This document shows positions 19,109 to 28,087 of a DNA stretch of 64,000 bases, piece after piece. The position numbers were made by a program, and so were the translations under genes. Source of the DNA: Bacillus sp. 165 (lineage in GTDB: Bacteria; Bacillota; Bacilli; Bacillales; Bacillaceae_G); NCBI RefSeq assembly GCF_017742235.1, contig NZ_JAGHKQ010000012.1, positions 1-64,000 of the forward strand, in the 5' to 3' direction. The notes below the pieces were generated by a model. The model was not told where the DNA came from. It searched no databases and saw only the letters and a program-made list of their open reading frames with translations. Within the stretch, counting starts at the first letter, position 1; every line of letters starts with the position of its first letter.

Positions 19109-19140
19109 AGCCAGAGAAATTACTGTTTCTCTGGCTTTTT
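19109..19140. terminator. Bidirectional terminator ypzG-like/yfhH
   Basis: Arms AGCCAGAGAAA and TTTCTCTGGCT flank a 6-base loop, with a T run on the plus strand. The yfhH stop codon lies in the loop. Confidence 0.92.
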
Positions 19141-19446
19141 CAATAATGAAATTGGAATGCCTATTTCCTCTGTTAGATTATCTTCACGATAGCCCCATGC
19201 AAATACTCCATTAAAGTATGTAATTTTAAAACGGGTATCTTCTTCTGCAAGCTCGTATGTGTTTCCAACCATGAACTGGGATAAATCTGTCATATATGCT
19301 TTAGCCATTACCATTTTTCTGGTTAATACCTCATATTCATTAACCATACCAAGCTGTTCCGCCTTTACTGCCTTCTCCTTAAGTACGCGAACTTCTTCTC
19401 GTAATTCAAATTCTGTCATTTCACTATATCGTTTCTGCGTATGCAC
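19120..19446 (-). CDS. yfhH: YfhH, DUF1811 family protein
   Basis: A 108-residue protein of the DUF1811/YfhH family. The N-terminal helical part carries RYSEMTEFELREEV and RKMVMAKAYM. The C-terminal beta part includes NGVFAWGYR, an SH3-like fold in a solved homologue. GTG at 19446 is chosen because AAGGA is 8 bases from it; two ATG codons just upstream sit on the SD itself. Function is unknown; the position matches B. subtilis. Confidence 0.88.
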   Translation of the reverse strand: MHTQKRYSEMTEFELREEVRVLKEKAVKAEQLGMVNEYEVLTRKMVMAKAYMTDLSQFMVGNTYELAEEDTRFKITYFNGVFAWGYREDNLTEEIGIPISLLKKPEKQ

Positions 19447-19588
19447 TATCATCATCCTTATTATTAAATTCTACTTCCCCCTTTCATCACTAAGGATCGT
19501 TATCCTTTATAATATGAAAGGGGGAAGAGAAGGCGAGTACTTGCCCTCCTCTCATAATATCATGAAACACGTAAATATAAGGGCCTTG

Positions 19589-21265
19589 TCACAAGAAATA
19601 TGTAATAAGCAACCCAATAATACCAGACGCAATAACATAAAACATATTGGGTCCTAATGTAAAGCGGATGATGGTTCCTTCTTTTCCTAATAACCCGACA
19701 ACTGCCGCCGCTGCCACAACATTGGAAACACAAATCATATTTCCTGCGGCAGCCCCAAGTACTTGTAGAGCTATAATAAGCACATGAGAAAAACCATTTA
19801 CTTCGGCTACACTAAATTGAAATAAGGTAAACATCATATTGCTGAAGGTGGCGCTTCCAGCAATAAACGCTCCTAACGTTCCTATAAAGGGAGCTGCAAG
19901 AGGCCATGTCCCCCCGAATGCTTTGGAGGCAAGCTCCGCAAGCTCAATTGGCATGCTCTCTAATCCAGCAAGATTAACAGCTGAATTTATAAAAATCCGC
20001 ACCATCGGAATCGATGCGCCAAGCGCTATAGAAGTACCGATCATTGCTTTTCCAGACTCGCTAAGGGCTTTCCTTACTTTTTCTCCATCCATTTTATGAA
20101 TAAACACAGTAATAAGCACTACAAGAATAAAAACCGCACCAGGAGAATAAAGGGGAGAAAATGATGAACTCACTTTTGTTCCAAGGATATCCTTCCAGAT
20201 AATCGTAATAGAAGTCAGCCAATCTTTTAATGGTCGTATTAATCGCGTTAGCACCAATATCAACGCAATCAATAAATACGGAGTCCATGCAAGCAGCAAG
20301 GAAATATGCCCTGATCCACGTTCTGCATCCCGTTCATTTTCTTTTTGCTCCCGTTCATTCACTGTTTCCTCTTTTATAACAGAACGCCACGGCTCTTTAG
20401 GCAATAAAAACCCTTTTTTAGCAGCCGTGACTACAAGAGCCAGCCCGACTAACGCACCAAGCAATGTAGGAAATTCTACTCCGATAAAAGAAGCAACCAG
20501 TAATGCAGGTATAGTGTAAGATAGACCTGCAAAAATCGCAAAGCCAGCAACCTCAAATCCTTCACCCCAGGATTTGTTTTTTCCAAAAAACCTCGTTAAA
20601 ATCAGCACAAGAATCAGAGGAATAAAGGTCCCAACCAGTACATCAATTCTCGCAACTTGTGCACCAATATTTTGTAAAAACTGTCCAAAATCTATTCCTT
20701 TTTCAGTTAAAACTGTACCTACTTCAGGTGCAACATTGCCTCCCTGCATTAAACCTTGGGCAACTCCCACTTGCATCGGTGTCCCGACAGCAGCGAAGGG
20801 AACTGGGCTGCTGTTAGCAATTAATGCAATAACTACTGCTGCAAGAGGCGGGAAACCCAAAGCGAGTAATAATGGAGCTGCAATGGCAGCAGGTGTTCCA
20901 AACCCTGCTGCTCCCTCAATAAAGGCTTCAAACAACCATGCAACAATAATAACCTGAATTCTCATATCCGGCGTAATGGTAATAAAACCATTTCGAATTA
21001 CATCCATAGCACCGCTGTATGTTAATGTATTCAGAAGTAGAATAGCTCCAAAGATGATCCATAACACTGTGATTGTGATAAATAAACCTTCGAGAGTAGC
21101 AGCAGAAATATGAAGCAATGGAACTTTCCAAACAACATATGCTAGAATTACAGTCACTATATAACTAAGAGGCATAGCTGTGGTAGCCGGCAGACGTAAA
21201 ATAACAAGAAATATAAGAACTGATAATATCGGCATTGCGGCTGTGATGAATTCAATAATTCCCAT
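19589..21265 (-). CDS. lctP: L-lactate permease family transporter
   Basis: A 558-residue membrane protein of the LctP family (PF02652), about 13 helices. It carries the family regions [34 protein letters not shown] and [14 protein letters not shown]. It imports lactate or glycolate with protons. The ATG at 21265 has AAGGGG 8 bases upstream; the longer frame to 21322 starts with an atypical basic stretch. In B. subtilis yfhH and recX are adjacent, so this gene is an insertion. No lactate dehydrogenase or lut genes lie beside it. Confidence 0.93.
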   Translation of the reverse strand: MGIIEFITAAMPILSVLIFLVILRLPATTAMPLSYIVTVILAYVVWKVPLLHISAATLEGLFITITVLWIIFGAILLLNTLTYSGAMDVIRNGFITITPDMRIQVIIVAWLFEAFIEGAAGFGTPAAIAAPLLLALGFPPLAAVVIALIANSSPVPFAAVGTPMQVGVAQGLMQGGNVAPEVGTVLTEKGIDFGQFLQNIGAQVARIDVLVGTFIPLILVLILTRFFGKNKSWGEGFEVAGFAIFAGLSYTIPALLVASFIGVEFPTLLGALVGLALVVTAAKKGFLLPKEPWRSVIKEETVNEREQKENERDAERGSGHISLLLAWTPYLLIALILVLTRLIRPLKDWLTSITIIWKDILGTKVSSSFSPLYSPGAVFILVVLITVFIHKMDGEKVRKALSESGKAMIGTSIALGASIPMVRIFINSAVNLAGLESMPIELAELASKAFGGTWPLAAPFIGTLGAFIAGSATFSNMMFTLFQFSVAEVNGFSHVLIIALQVLGAAAGNMICVSNVVAAAAVVGLLGKEGTIIRFTLGPNMFYVIASGIIGLLITYFL

Positions 21266-21358
21266 CCTTCTTCCCCTTTTCCTATGAGTTTTTTTTAGTA
21301 TTTGTCTACTTCCACAAACCATTCATATAGGATAAAAAAAAGAGAAAGATATACCTTA

Positions 21359-22165
21359 CTAATTTTGTTGTTCACTTAAAAATCGCTCAATAGCCTCTAA
21401 AGCAAATCCTTTTCGATATAGTGCTTGCTTCATTTTGCTTTCGTATGCCCATCCTTCCAACTTTTTATATTTTTCATGATATTTCATGCCGTGATGGACA
21501 AGCGCTTGCCACTCCTCATCACTATCTTTTTTTGTTTCTATACTTTCTAGTCCAATAGAAATAATATGGCGCGGATATCCCTTACGAGTCAGCATTTCCT
21601 CAAGCTTCTGCCGGACTTTAAGAGCGGATAAATGCTTATAACTATTTACTTTCTTTTGGCATAGACGCTCCGCATTTTCAATTTGCTTCTCTTCCGGATA
21701 TTCATGTAAGCTCTCTATAATCATACTGATTGAAATACCCTTTTCCACCAACTCTCGCCGAATTAGATCGGGGCCCTTCATCGGGACATTACTTTGAGTT
21801 CGAACATAAGCACATGCATATTCACGTTCATTGATGTAACTTTGTTCAGACAATTTATCAATCACTTCTGAAATAACCTGATTACCTATTTCTTTTTTCT
21901 TTAAATACTCCTGTATCTCTTTTCTAGTGCGCATCTGAAAAGAAAGATAAGAAATTGCAAGGAGGTACCCTTTTCGAACCTCTTCGTCATAAAGAATATT
22001 AGTCAGCTCAATCTCATCAATTTCCAGACCTTTTCGTAATCCATGATGGATTAACGTATGTTCGTCCACACTAAATCCGTATTCTTCACCTGCACCTTTA
22101 TCTATGTAAATGTTGTATCTTTCTTTATTTTTCTTTTGCATTTCAATTTTTGTAATCAATGCCAC
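21359..22165 (-). CDS. recX: Recombination regulator RecX
   Basis: A 268-residue RecX protein, built of three-helix repeats, which binds RecA filaments and limits recombination. Family landmarks visible are YLSFQMRTRKEIQEYLKKKE, ECYVRT-like YACAYVRTQSN and RQKLEEMLTRKGYP. Length is that of the long Bacillus form. GTG at 22165 with GAGGTGAG upstream is preferred to the earlier ATG at 22201. It equals B. subtilis yfhG and is divergent from yfhF. The 250-base divergent gap shows no clear regulatory element. Confidence 0.94.
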   Translation of the reverse strand: MALITKIEMQKKNKERYNIYIDKGAGEEYGFSVDEHTLIHHGLRKGLEIDEIELTNILYDEEVRKGYLLAISYLSFQMRTRKEIQEYLKKKEIGNQVISEVIDKLSEQSYINEREYACAYVRTQSNVPMKGPDLIRRELVEKGISISMIIESLHEYPEEKQIENAERLCQKKVNSYKHLSALKVRQKLEEMLTRKGYPRHIISIGLESIETKKDSDEEWQALVHHGMKYHEKYKKLEGWAYESKMKQALYRKGFALEAIERFLSEQQN

Positions 22166-22414
22166 TTTCCTCACCTCACTTGCTATAATTGTATCATACA
22201 ACTGAAACGAGACTCATTATTCAAACTATGCACTTTTTCCGGCAGGCACGTTGATTTAGTCGCAGCTATTTGACCGAGGGTATGGATACAAACAGAGTTA
22301 CTCCCTCTATACTTCTTAGATTTTTGCACTCTTACACCAGTACAGGATAAAATAGAATAAAACGGGCTCCAACCCAATGGAAATAACATATATTACAGTA
22401 AGGAGTGATCATTT

Positions 22415-23314
22415 TTGGATATTATGCTTTCTGGGGGTACAGGTTTTATCGGAAAGGCGTTGACTTCCTATTTAATAAGCCAAGGTCATCGGATATATGT
22501 GCTAACCCGCCGCGAAAACCATCCTGCTGACTCTGAAAATCTACAATACGTACAATGGGATCCTTCTCACTCATCCCTTCCTTTTTCTTCAATCGATGCT
22601 GTTATTAATTTAGCAGGAGAGCCGATAAATAGCGGACGTTGGACACCATCGAAAAAAGAGCAGATTATGAACAGCCGAATAACCTCAACAAGAGCTTTAA
22701 TTACACACCTAAAGCAACTCGATCATCTTCCGAAAACTTTCATCAATGCTAGTGCAGTCGGTTATTATGGTACCTCCTTGTTTGAAACATTTACTGAAGA
22801 TAACTTGAAGCATGGAACTGACTTTCTCGCTCAAACCGTCGTAAATTGGGAGAATGAGGCTCAGAAAGCCGATCAGTTGGGTATTCGAACCATTTATGCA
22901 CGATTCGGTATCGTTCTAGGAAAGAATGAAGGAGCCTTACCAAGAATGATCTTACCGTATCAACTGTTTATTGGAGGTACAATCGGCTCAGGTGACCAGT
23001 GGGTGTCTTGGATTCACTTAGATGACGCTGTAAAAATGATTGCCTTTGCATTGGAAAATGAAGCTGTTTCTGGTCCATTGAATGTAACCGCTCCTCATCC
23101 AGTCACCATGAAACAATTCGGAAAAACTATTTCCAAGGTTCTAAATCGACCTCATTGGATTCCCGTTCCCGAATTTGTACTAAGGGGGTTACTTGGCGAA
23201 ATGAGCAGCCTTATAGTTGATGGGCAAAAAGTACTTCCCAAAAAAGCAATGAATAACGATTACGTTCATTCTTATTCTAATATTGAAGAAGCATTATTCG
23301 ATATATTGAAATAA
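22415..23314 (+). CDS. yfhF: YfhF, TIGR01777 family epimerase-like protein
   Basis: A 299-residue short-chain dehydrogenase/epimerase-like protein of family TIGR01777. The nucleotide site is GGTGFIG near the start. The active-site region is NASAVGYYGTS, and WVSWIHLDD is a family hallmark. The C-terminal DUF1731 region is truncated-looking but normal for the family. It starts with TTG (22415), AGGAG 8 bases upstream. The substrate is unknown. It lies 13 bases before the amidohydrolase and is probably co-transcribed with it. Confidence 0.92.
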   Translation: MDIMLSGGTGFIGKALTSYLISQGHRIYVLTRRENHPADSENLQYVQWDPSHSSLPFSSIDAVINLAGEPINSGRWTPSKKEQIMNSRITSTRALITHLKQLDHLPKTFINASAVGYYGTSLFETFTEDNLKHGTDFLAQTVVNWENEAQKADQLGIRTIYARFGIVLGKNEGALPRMILPYQLFIGGTIGSGDQWVSWIHLDDAVKMIAFALENEAVSGPLNVTAPHPVTMKQFGKTISKVLNRPHWIPVPEFVLRGLLGEMSSLIVDGQKVLPKKAMNNDYVHSYSNIEEALFDILK

Positions 23315-23327
23315 CAAGGGGACTGTC

Positions 23328-24458
23328 ATGAAAACACTGTTTAAGCAAGCCATAATTTACCCAATTACCTCTCCAAAAACACAAGGGGATTTATTGGTGA
23401 ATGATGGTAAAATTTTAGCTATAGAACGGAATATTGAGGCTACAGACGATATAACTGTTATTGACGCCCGCGGCCTTCATCTTCTTCCCGGTTTTATTGA
23501 TGTTCATACACACTTAGGTTTATATGATGAGGGTACCGGTTGGGCAGGAAATGACGCAAACGAAACGATTGAGGTACTAACCCCTCATATACGATCAATG
23601 GATGGTATTCACCCACTTGATATCGCATTTCAAGATGCGGTTCAAAATGGAGTTACTACCGTTCACGTTATGCCAGGCAGCCAAAACGTTATTGGCGGCA
23701 CAACATGTACCATCAAAACTGCTGGAAAAAGTATTGATAAAATGATTATAAAGGAGCCCGCTGGATTAAAGCTTGCTCTTGGGGAAAATCCCAAGCGTAT
23801 CCACAGCAATGGTAACAAAGATTCCATCACACGTATGGGAATCATGGGAATGCTGCGCGAAGCATTTCATGAAGCAAGTCATTACGGCCATGATTTAGAC
23901 TTTCGTATGGCTCCTATTTTAAAAGCATTACGTCGTGAAATTCCAGTACGTATTCATGCTCACCGAGCAGATGATATTTTATCTGCAGTACGTTTTGCTG
24001 AAGAATTTAACCTAGACTTACGAATTGAGCATTGTACAGAAGGTCACTTAATAACAGAGGAACTAGCAGGAAGGAACCTAAAAGTATCGGTCGGTCCAAC
24101 ATTAACACGGCGTTCAAAAGTGGAATTAAAAAATAAAACTTGGCACACATACCAGGCCCTATGTGAATACGATATAGAGGTGTCAATTACAACAGATCAT
24201 CCCTATACACCTATTCAGTATTTGAATGTCTGCGCTGCTCTTGCTGTTCGTGAAGGATTAGATGAGCAAAAGGCTCTAGCAGGAATCACTATCAACCCTG
24301 CTAGAAACTTACAAATTGAACATAAAGTAGGCAGCTTGGAAATTGGAAAAGATGCAGATATCGTGTTATGGACACACCATCCCTTCCACTATTTAGCCAA
24401 GCCGGTAATAACTATGATAAATGGAAAAATTATTTACAAAAAAAACAAAAAAAACTAG
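23328..24458 (+). CDS. Amidohydrolase (imidazolonepropionase-related)
   Basis: A 376-residue amidohydrolase-superfamily protein (COG1228 type). The TIM barrel metal ligands are visible as DVHTHLG (about 57-63), RIHAHRADD, IEHCTEGH and TTDHPYTP. The C-terminal part rebuilds the small beta domain (GSLEIGKDADIVLW). It probably hydrolyses a cyclic amide or related bond, but the substrate is not evident. It has AAGGGG at the start and follows yfhF closely. It is absent from this place in B. subtilis. Confidence 0.88.
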   Translation: MKTLFKQAIIYPITSPKTQGDLLVNDGKILAIERNIEATDDITVIDARGLHLLPGFIDVHTHLGLYDEGTGWAGNDANETIEVLTPHIRSMDGIHPLDIAFQDAVQNGVTTVHVMPGSQNVIGGTTCTIKTAGKSIDKMIIKEPAGLKLALGENPKRIHSNGNKDSITRMGIMGMLREAFHEASHYGHDLDFRMAPILKALRREIPVRIHAHRADDILSAVRFAEEFNLDLRIEHCTEGHLITEELAGRNLKVSVGPTLTRRSKVELKNKTWHTYQALCEYDIEVSITTDHPYTPIQYLNVCAALAVREGLDEQKALAGITINPARNLQIEHKVGSLEIGKDADIVLWTHHPFHYLAKPVITMINGKIIYKKNKKN

Positions 24459-24559
24459 TTTTCTTTTTTCATAATATAAAGTATCATACGATTATAACTG
24501 TAAAAAACCATGATCAATTTGTCTGGTTCGTTGTATGTTGTTTTACTTTCAAATTGACC

Positions 24560-24631
24560 TATGGGGAAGGCAAATGGTGCGCCACCAGCTGTAAGGACTG
24601 GTTCTAGTGGGTTCGATTCCCACCCCGAAAT
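24560..24631 (+). tRNA. Degenerate tRNA-like element (pseudo-tRNA, tRNAOther-like)
   Basis: Every tRNA segment has normal length. The acceptor is 24560-24566 with 24624-24630 (five of seven pairs). The D arm is GGC/GCC with G576 and G577 in the loop. Anticodon-stem pairs are CCAG/CTGG plus one mismatch, with loop TGTAAGG, which would give anticodon UAA but has G instead of U33. The variable loop is 5 nt. The T arm GTGGG/CCCAC with TTCGATT is perfect. CCA is not encoded. A tRNA-like small RNA named tRNAOther, charged jointly by the two LysRS enzymes, is known in B. cereus and is a possible match. The sequence identity cannot be checked here. Confidence 0.6.
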
Positions 24632-24713
24632 TTTCTTATGCAAATAAAAAAATTTCGAGGGTGGGATGTGCACGTAAGGAGCATACTGCCCTCATGAGGA
24701 GGATTAGTATGCT
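24619..24713 (+). promoter_or_regulatory. Structured leader: alternative hairpin and sequestered start codon
   Basis: Bases 24619-24634, which form the 3' T stem and acceptor of the tRNA-like element, can instead pair with 24649-24665 in a 16-bp stem with one bulged A. Downstream, AGCATACT (24680-24687) pairs perfectly with AGTATGCT (24706-24713), which contains the ATG of the acetyltransferase. The SD GAGGAGG (24696-24702) lies in the loop and can pair with CCTC before it. Together they look like a translational control leader. Confidence 0.45.
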
Positions 24714-25269
24714 TAAAAAACGTGACCTACACGACTCCTATGTTCTCTATGAGCTGATGGTGCACCCGGATGTCTTCCCTTTTGTGCGTCAAAAAGCATA
24801 TTCATACGAAGAGTTTCTTTTCTTGACGAAACAAACAATCGAAGCAGAAGAGCGTGGAGAACTAATTTCAAGAACAATTTTAGATGAGTGGGGTAATCCC
24901 ATTGGTACAATTAATTTGTTTGATATTCAGGAAGGCGCAGGATTTTTAGGAACCTGGCTTGGTAAACCATATCATGGATGTGGATATAATAAGCCGGCAA
25001 AAGATGCTTTTTTCCATGAGCTTTTTTATGAGCTTGAAATTGAAACAATTTTTATGCGAATTCGTAAAGTGAACATTCGCTCTATGAAAGCCGCAGAAAA
25101 ACTTCCTTACGTCACACTCGCTAATGAAACAAGAAAGCATGTATATGAGCAAATTAACGCCGAAGGCAATATTTATAACTTATATGAGATTTCGAAAGAT
25201 CAATATACACTTCACACACTACGAGAAGGAACAGCATACCACGAACATCACCAATTAAAAGAAGCGTAA
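24709..25269 (+). CDS. GNAT family N-acetyltransferase (RimJ/RimL type)
   Basis: A 186-residue acetyltransferase of the RimJ/L-like GNAT group, which acetylates amino groups using acetyl-CoA. Visible family regions are TILDEWGNPIGTINLF, LGTWLGKPYHGCGYNKPAK and RVRKVNIRSMKAAEKL-like IRKVNIRSMKAAEKL. The usual Q/RxxGxG/A loop reads HGCGYNKP here, so the pyrophosphate loop is atypical. The ATG at 24709 has GAGGAGG at 6-base spacing and sits inside a hairpin. The target (protein, drug or small amine) is unknown. It is preceded by the tRNA-like element. Confidence 0.85.
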   Translation: MLKKRDLHDSYVLYELMVHPDVFPFVRQKAYSYEEFLFLTKQTIEAEERGELISRTILDEWGNPIGTINLFDIQEGAGFLGTWLGKPYHGCGYNKPAKDAFFHELFYELEIETIFMRIRKVNIRSMKAAEKLPYVTLANETRKHVYEQINAEGNIYNLYEISKDQYTLHTLREGTAYHEHHQLKEA

Positions 25270-25336
25270 TTAGTATATAATCACCTGTCATTGGAAAACC
25301 TAGAAGATAGTTATTTTAAACTTGAGGTGATGCGAA

Positions 25337-25459
25337 ATGGATAAGAAAAAACGTGAAAAATCAAGAAGTACACTATCTTCGACACAAGAGGTATTATACG
25401 GCAGAGAATTCAAAAAAGCTGATCGTGCAGCAGGATATAAACCAAGAGGCGTGTATTAA
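25337..25459 (+). CDS. yfhE: YfhE family small protein
   Basis: A 40-residue basic peptide with STLSSTQEVLYGREFKKADR and the tail AAGYKPRGVY, matching the YfhE family (PF14152) of Bacillus. GAGGTGAT lies 7 bases before the ATG. Function is unknown. In B. subtilis it directly neighbours yfhF; here the amidohydrolase and acetyltransferase intervene. Confidence 0.9.
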   Translation: MDKKKREKSRSTLSSTQEVLYGREFKKADRAAGYKPRGVY

Positions 25460-25503
25460 TCTGTAAGCTCGCATCTATGAGAATGATTTACTATTATATA
25501 AGA

Positions 25504-25533
25504 AAAACTCCTTTCGGATAGGAAAGGAGTTTT
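25504..25533 (+). terminator. yfhE terminator
   Basis: Arms AAAACTCCTTTC and GAAAGGAGTTTT flank a 6-base loop, with a T-rich tail. Confidence 0.92.
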
Positions 25534-25537
25534 CTTT

Positions 25538-25777
25538 TGTGAATAACTTTTTCCACAATTTTTCAACAATTGTGAATAACTTGTTAATTACTGAACAGAA
25601 ACTATGAGGGAGAGTAGCTATTTTGTTTATATAAATGTGGATAATTCTATTTCCTTATGTGGATTGTGTGAATTATTTTGTTAATATTTTAAAAATACTA
25701 TTATAGTGTATGCGTTTTCTTTTGTGGATAAAATGAATATGACTTTAAAAAGCAAAAAGTCCCCATGTTTATCCACA
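25538..25777. promoter_or_regulatory. DnaA-box cluster
   Basis: Within 240 AT-rich bases there are three perfect DnaA boxes (TGTGGATAA at 25636-25644 and 25723-25731; TTATCCACA at 25769-25777). There are three with one mismatch (25538-25546, 25549-25557, 25571-25579) and two with two mismatches (25658-25666, 25667-25675). No dnaA or dnaN lies nearby, so this is not oriC itself. It resembles the DnaA-box clusters (DBCs) of B. subtilis or datA of E. coli, which titrate DnaA. Confidence 0.75.
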
Positions 25778-25802
25778 CGAGGATGCTTTATCAGGTTACA
25801 GA

Positions 25803-26942
25803 TTATACTAATACTCTTTCTTCTTGTGTCAGTTCAAAGTTATTTAGTATAGTATCCACAATGTGGATGGCTGCATTGTGCTGCCGAACTGTGCCCATGG
25901 CTTCTTTCATTCGCAACAACCGAGCGTCATTTTGAAGTAATTCTTTCGTCTTTTGAAATATCTCATCATCCTCTCGAATGACTATCGCCGCACCTTTTTT
26001 CTCAAAATATACAGCATTTTCATTCTCTTGTCCTGGTACTGGCTTATATAATACTACAGGTACCTGCAATGCTGCAGTTTCACTCAAAGTAATGCCGCCA
26101 GGCTTTGTAATCATGCATGAAGTAATCCGAAATAATTCATCAATGTTCTCTACATATCCGAATACTTTTAATCGGTCTTTATACTGTTGTTGAAATTCGC
26201 TCAATTCTTCTTGCAATAGCTCATTTTTCCCGCAAACAACTACAATTTGCAAGTCTGGAACTGTTACAAATGACTCGCACAGTTCTTTTACGTTTCCCAG
26301 TACACCATGAGCTCCTGCAACAATCAATAATGTTTTTTTAGTAGAGCATAATCCATATTTTTCATATAAACTTTCTGTTGTACTTAGAACTTCAAAGTTT
26401 TGTCGGATTGGAATACCTGTTACACTAATACGCTTAGATGAAACACCTATTTGAATTAATGTTTGTTTAACATAATCAGTTGCGACAAAATAATGGTCAA
26501 CTTGATGATGAACCCAAATTTTATGAACACAAAAATCCGTTACCACGTTATAAACTGGAATAGAAAAACCAGCTTGTTTTTTCAATTCCGGAACTGTGAT
26601 GATTGGAAAAGTGTTAATAATAATATCTGGCTTTTCCTCTCTAAGAATAGCCTTTAGTCGCTTTCTTCCAAAATTCGCATACCACACTGCTATTTTTTTA
26701 TCGTATATCTTTTCAACGCCATAATAAAACAGACGATATAATTCTTTGCCGACTGTATAGCTCTTTAAATATAAATATTTTGTGATATCGGTAATAACAG
26801 GGTGCGATTCTCCAAATAAATCACACACTATAACATCTGCTATACTATTTTGACGAAATGTATGTTCAAGCGTTTTAGCTACTTGCACATGTCCGTTGCC
26901 GTAATGAGCCGTCAAAATTAACACCTTGGGGTTTTTAATCAA
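25803..26942 (-). CDS. ugtP: Processive diacylglycerol beta-glucosyltransferase UgtP
   Basis: A 379-residue GT28-family enzyme that adds glucose from UDP-glucose to diacylglycerol, giving the glycolipid anchor of lipoteichoic acid; in B. subtilis it also couples nutrient state to cell size through FtsZ. Motifs are [12 protein letters not shown] at the N terminus (acceptor loop), GAHGVLGNV, and the donor region [16 protein letters not shown]-like [15 protein letters not shown] with [11 protein letters not shown]. It starts with TTG (26942) after AGGAG. It closely resembles B. cereus UgtP. It ends next to the DnaA-box cluster. Confidence 0.95.
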   Translation of the reverse strand: MIKNPKVLILTAHYGNGHVQVAKTLEHTFRQNSIADVIVCDLFGESHPVITDITKYLYLKSYTVGKELYRLFYYGVEKIYDKKIAVWYANFGRKRLKAILREEKPDIIINTFPIITVPELKKQAGFSIPVYNVVTDFCVHKIWVHHQVDHYFVATDYVKQTLIQIGVSSKRISVTGIPIRQNFEVLSTTESLYEKYGLCSTKKTLLIVAGAHGVLGNVKELCESFVTVPDLQIVVVCGKNELLQEELSEFQQQYKDRLKVFGYVENIDELFRITSCMITKPGGITLSETAALQVPVVLYKPVPGQENENAVYFEKKGAAIVIREDDEIFQKTKELLQNDARLLRMKEAMGTVRQHNAAIHIVDTILNNFELTQEERVLV

Positions 26943-27346
26943 ACAAATCCACTCCTAGCGCTCTGTCCTTAATACTTTCTTCATTTTCTTACTCCTCGCA
27001 AAGAACTTATTTATATAATTGTTGTGGACATGCAAAGTATAACTGTCTTACCCCTTTAACACCATTTCAGTGTATCTGTATTTTATTGTTATACTTTTCT
27101 CAATTTACTTACAATAACTGTTTTCTACATTAATCATACTCATTCTACTACTCCATATTCTTTCAAATTTGTATATTTCCCTTTACATCTATGTAAATTT
27201 TACGTTGAGTTTTTTGAAAAGTAACTATATTAAGTATACAGAGTAATTCCTCTTTACACTACTTTTTTCCTAAATTAAGGAATTTATTAGACACTGATCA
27301 AATGAACCAACTAAAGAACTCGCATATTGAGAAATATTACTATAAG
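26943..27346. other. AT-rich intergenic region upstream of ugtP
   Basis: About 400 AT-rich bases without a credible gene, RNA or repeat. It must hold the ugtP promoter, but I cannot point to one convincing -35/-10 pair. Confidence 0.5.
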
Positions 27347-27379
27347 AAAAAGTGCAGGAGATAATCCTGCACTTTTTCT
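27347..27379 (-). terminator. Terminator of the PTS remnant
   Basis: Arms AAAAAGTGCAGGA and TCCTGCACTTTTT flank a 5-base loop directly after the stop. Confidence 0.9.
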
Positions 27380-27381
27380 TA

Positions 27382-27888
27382 TCATACTAACTTTTTCATC
27401 TCTTCAGCTACAAATTCCACATTTGTTCCAACAATAACCTGTACACTTGTATTGTTTAATTTCTTAACACCTTTTGCTCCTGCTTTCTTTAAAGCAGCCT
27501 CGTCAATGAGACCAGCATCCTTTACTGTTAAACGTAAGCGTGTTGCACAGTTATCAACCTCAGTGATATTCTCTTTACCGCCTAGTCCAGCAAGATAAGA
27601 TGCTCCTACAGATGTGCTTGTATGCTGTGCACTTTCTTCTTCGTCCATATCAACATCATCTTCACGTCCCGGTGTTTTAAGATCTAATTTCCTGATTAAG
27701 AAATAAAATACGATAAAGTAAATGACCCCAAATGCTAATCCGATAGGAATAAGCAAAATAGGCTTAGTTGCCAATTTATAATTTAAGAAGTAGTCAATAG
27801 CCCCAGCTGAGAAACCAAAGCCATGGTGAATTCCCATGGCGGTTGTCAGCCATAAAGAAATACCTGTTAATACAGCGTGTATACCATG
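27382..27888 (-). pseudogene. PTS EIICB (glucose/N-acetylglucosamine type), 5'-deleted remnant
   Basis: Only the last about 168 residues remain: the end of the EIIC membrane domain (HAVLTGISLWL, GIHHGFGFSAGAIDYFLNY, one more helix) and a complete EIIB domain with the phosphocysteine in VDNCATRLRL. A stop codon (27889-27891) precedes the first homologous residue, and the first 300 or so residues are missing. An ATG at 27837 could still give a 151-residue membrane-anchored EIIB. The original protein resembles NagE-type transporters. The terminator is intact, so the loss was by deletion at the 5' side. Confidence 0.85.
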
Positions 27889-28087
27889 TTAAAAAAATGA
27901 TTTCTAAACTATAGGAAAAAATATAACATACAGTTGTCTAGATGTTTATAATTCAAAGGTTAAATTTTATTAAAATAACTTTATACTAGATAATACTACT
28001 CAAAAAAGCTTGCTCTTCCCTTATCAAATTGGGTATTTTAAAGGTAAGTACATTTTTTAATTAGTTTGATACACTGAGGTGAAACAC

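Noticed and set aside
19259-19657. 132-codon plus-strand frame opposite yfhH and the lctP end
   Set aside because: It is antisense to yfhH and crosses into the lctP 3' end; no SD and no family resemblance.
20574-20957. 127-codon frame opposite lctP
   Set aside because: Antisense shadow of a membrane protein gene, with the usual Pro/Ala/Thr-rich composition.
25538-25777. Chromosomal replication origin
   Set aside because: DnaA boxes are present, but there is no dnaA, dnaN or DnaA-trio/AT-melting arrangement, and the neighbours are yfhE and ugtP.
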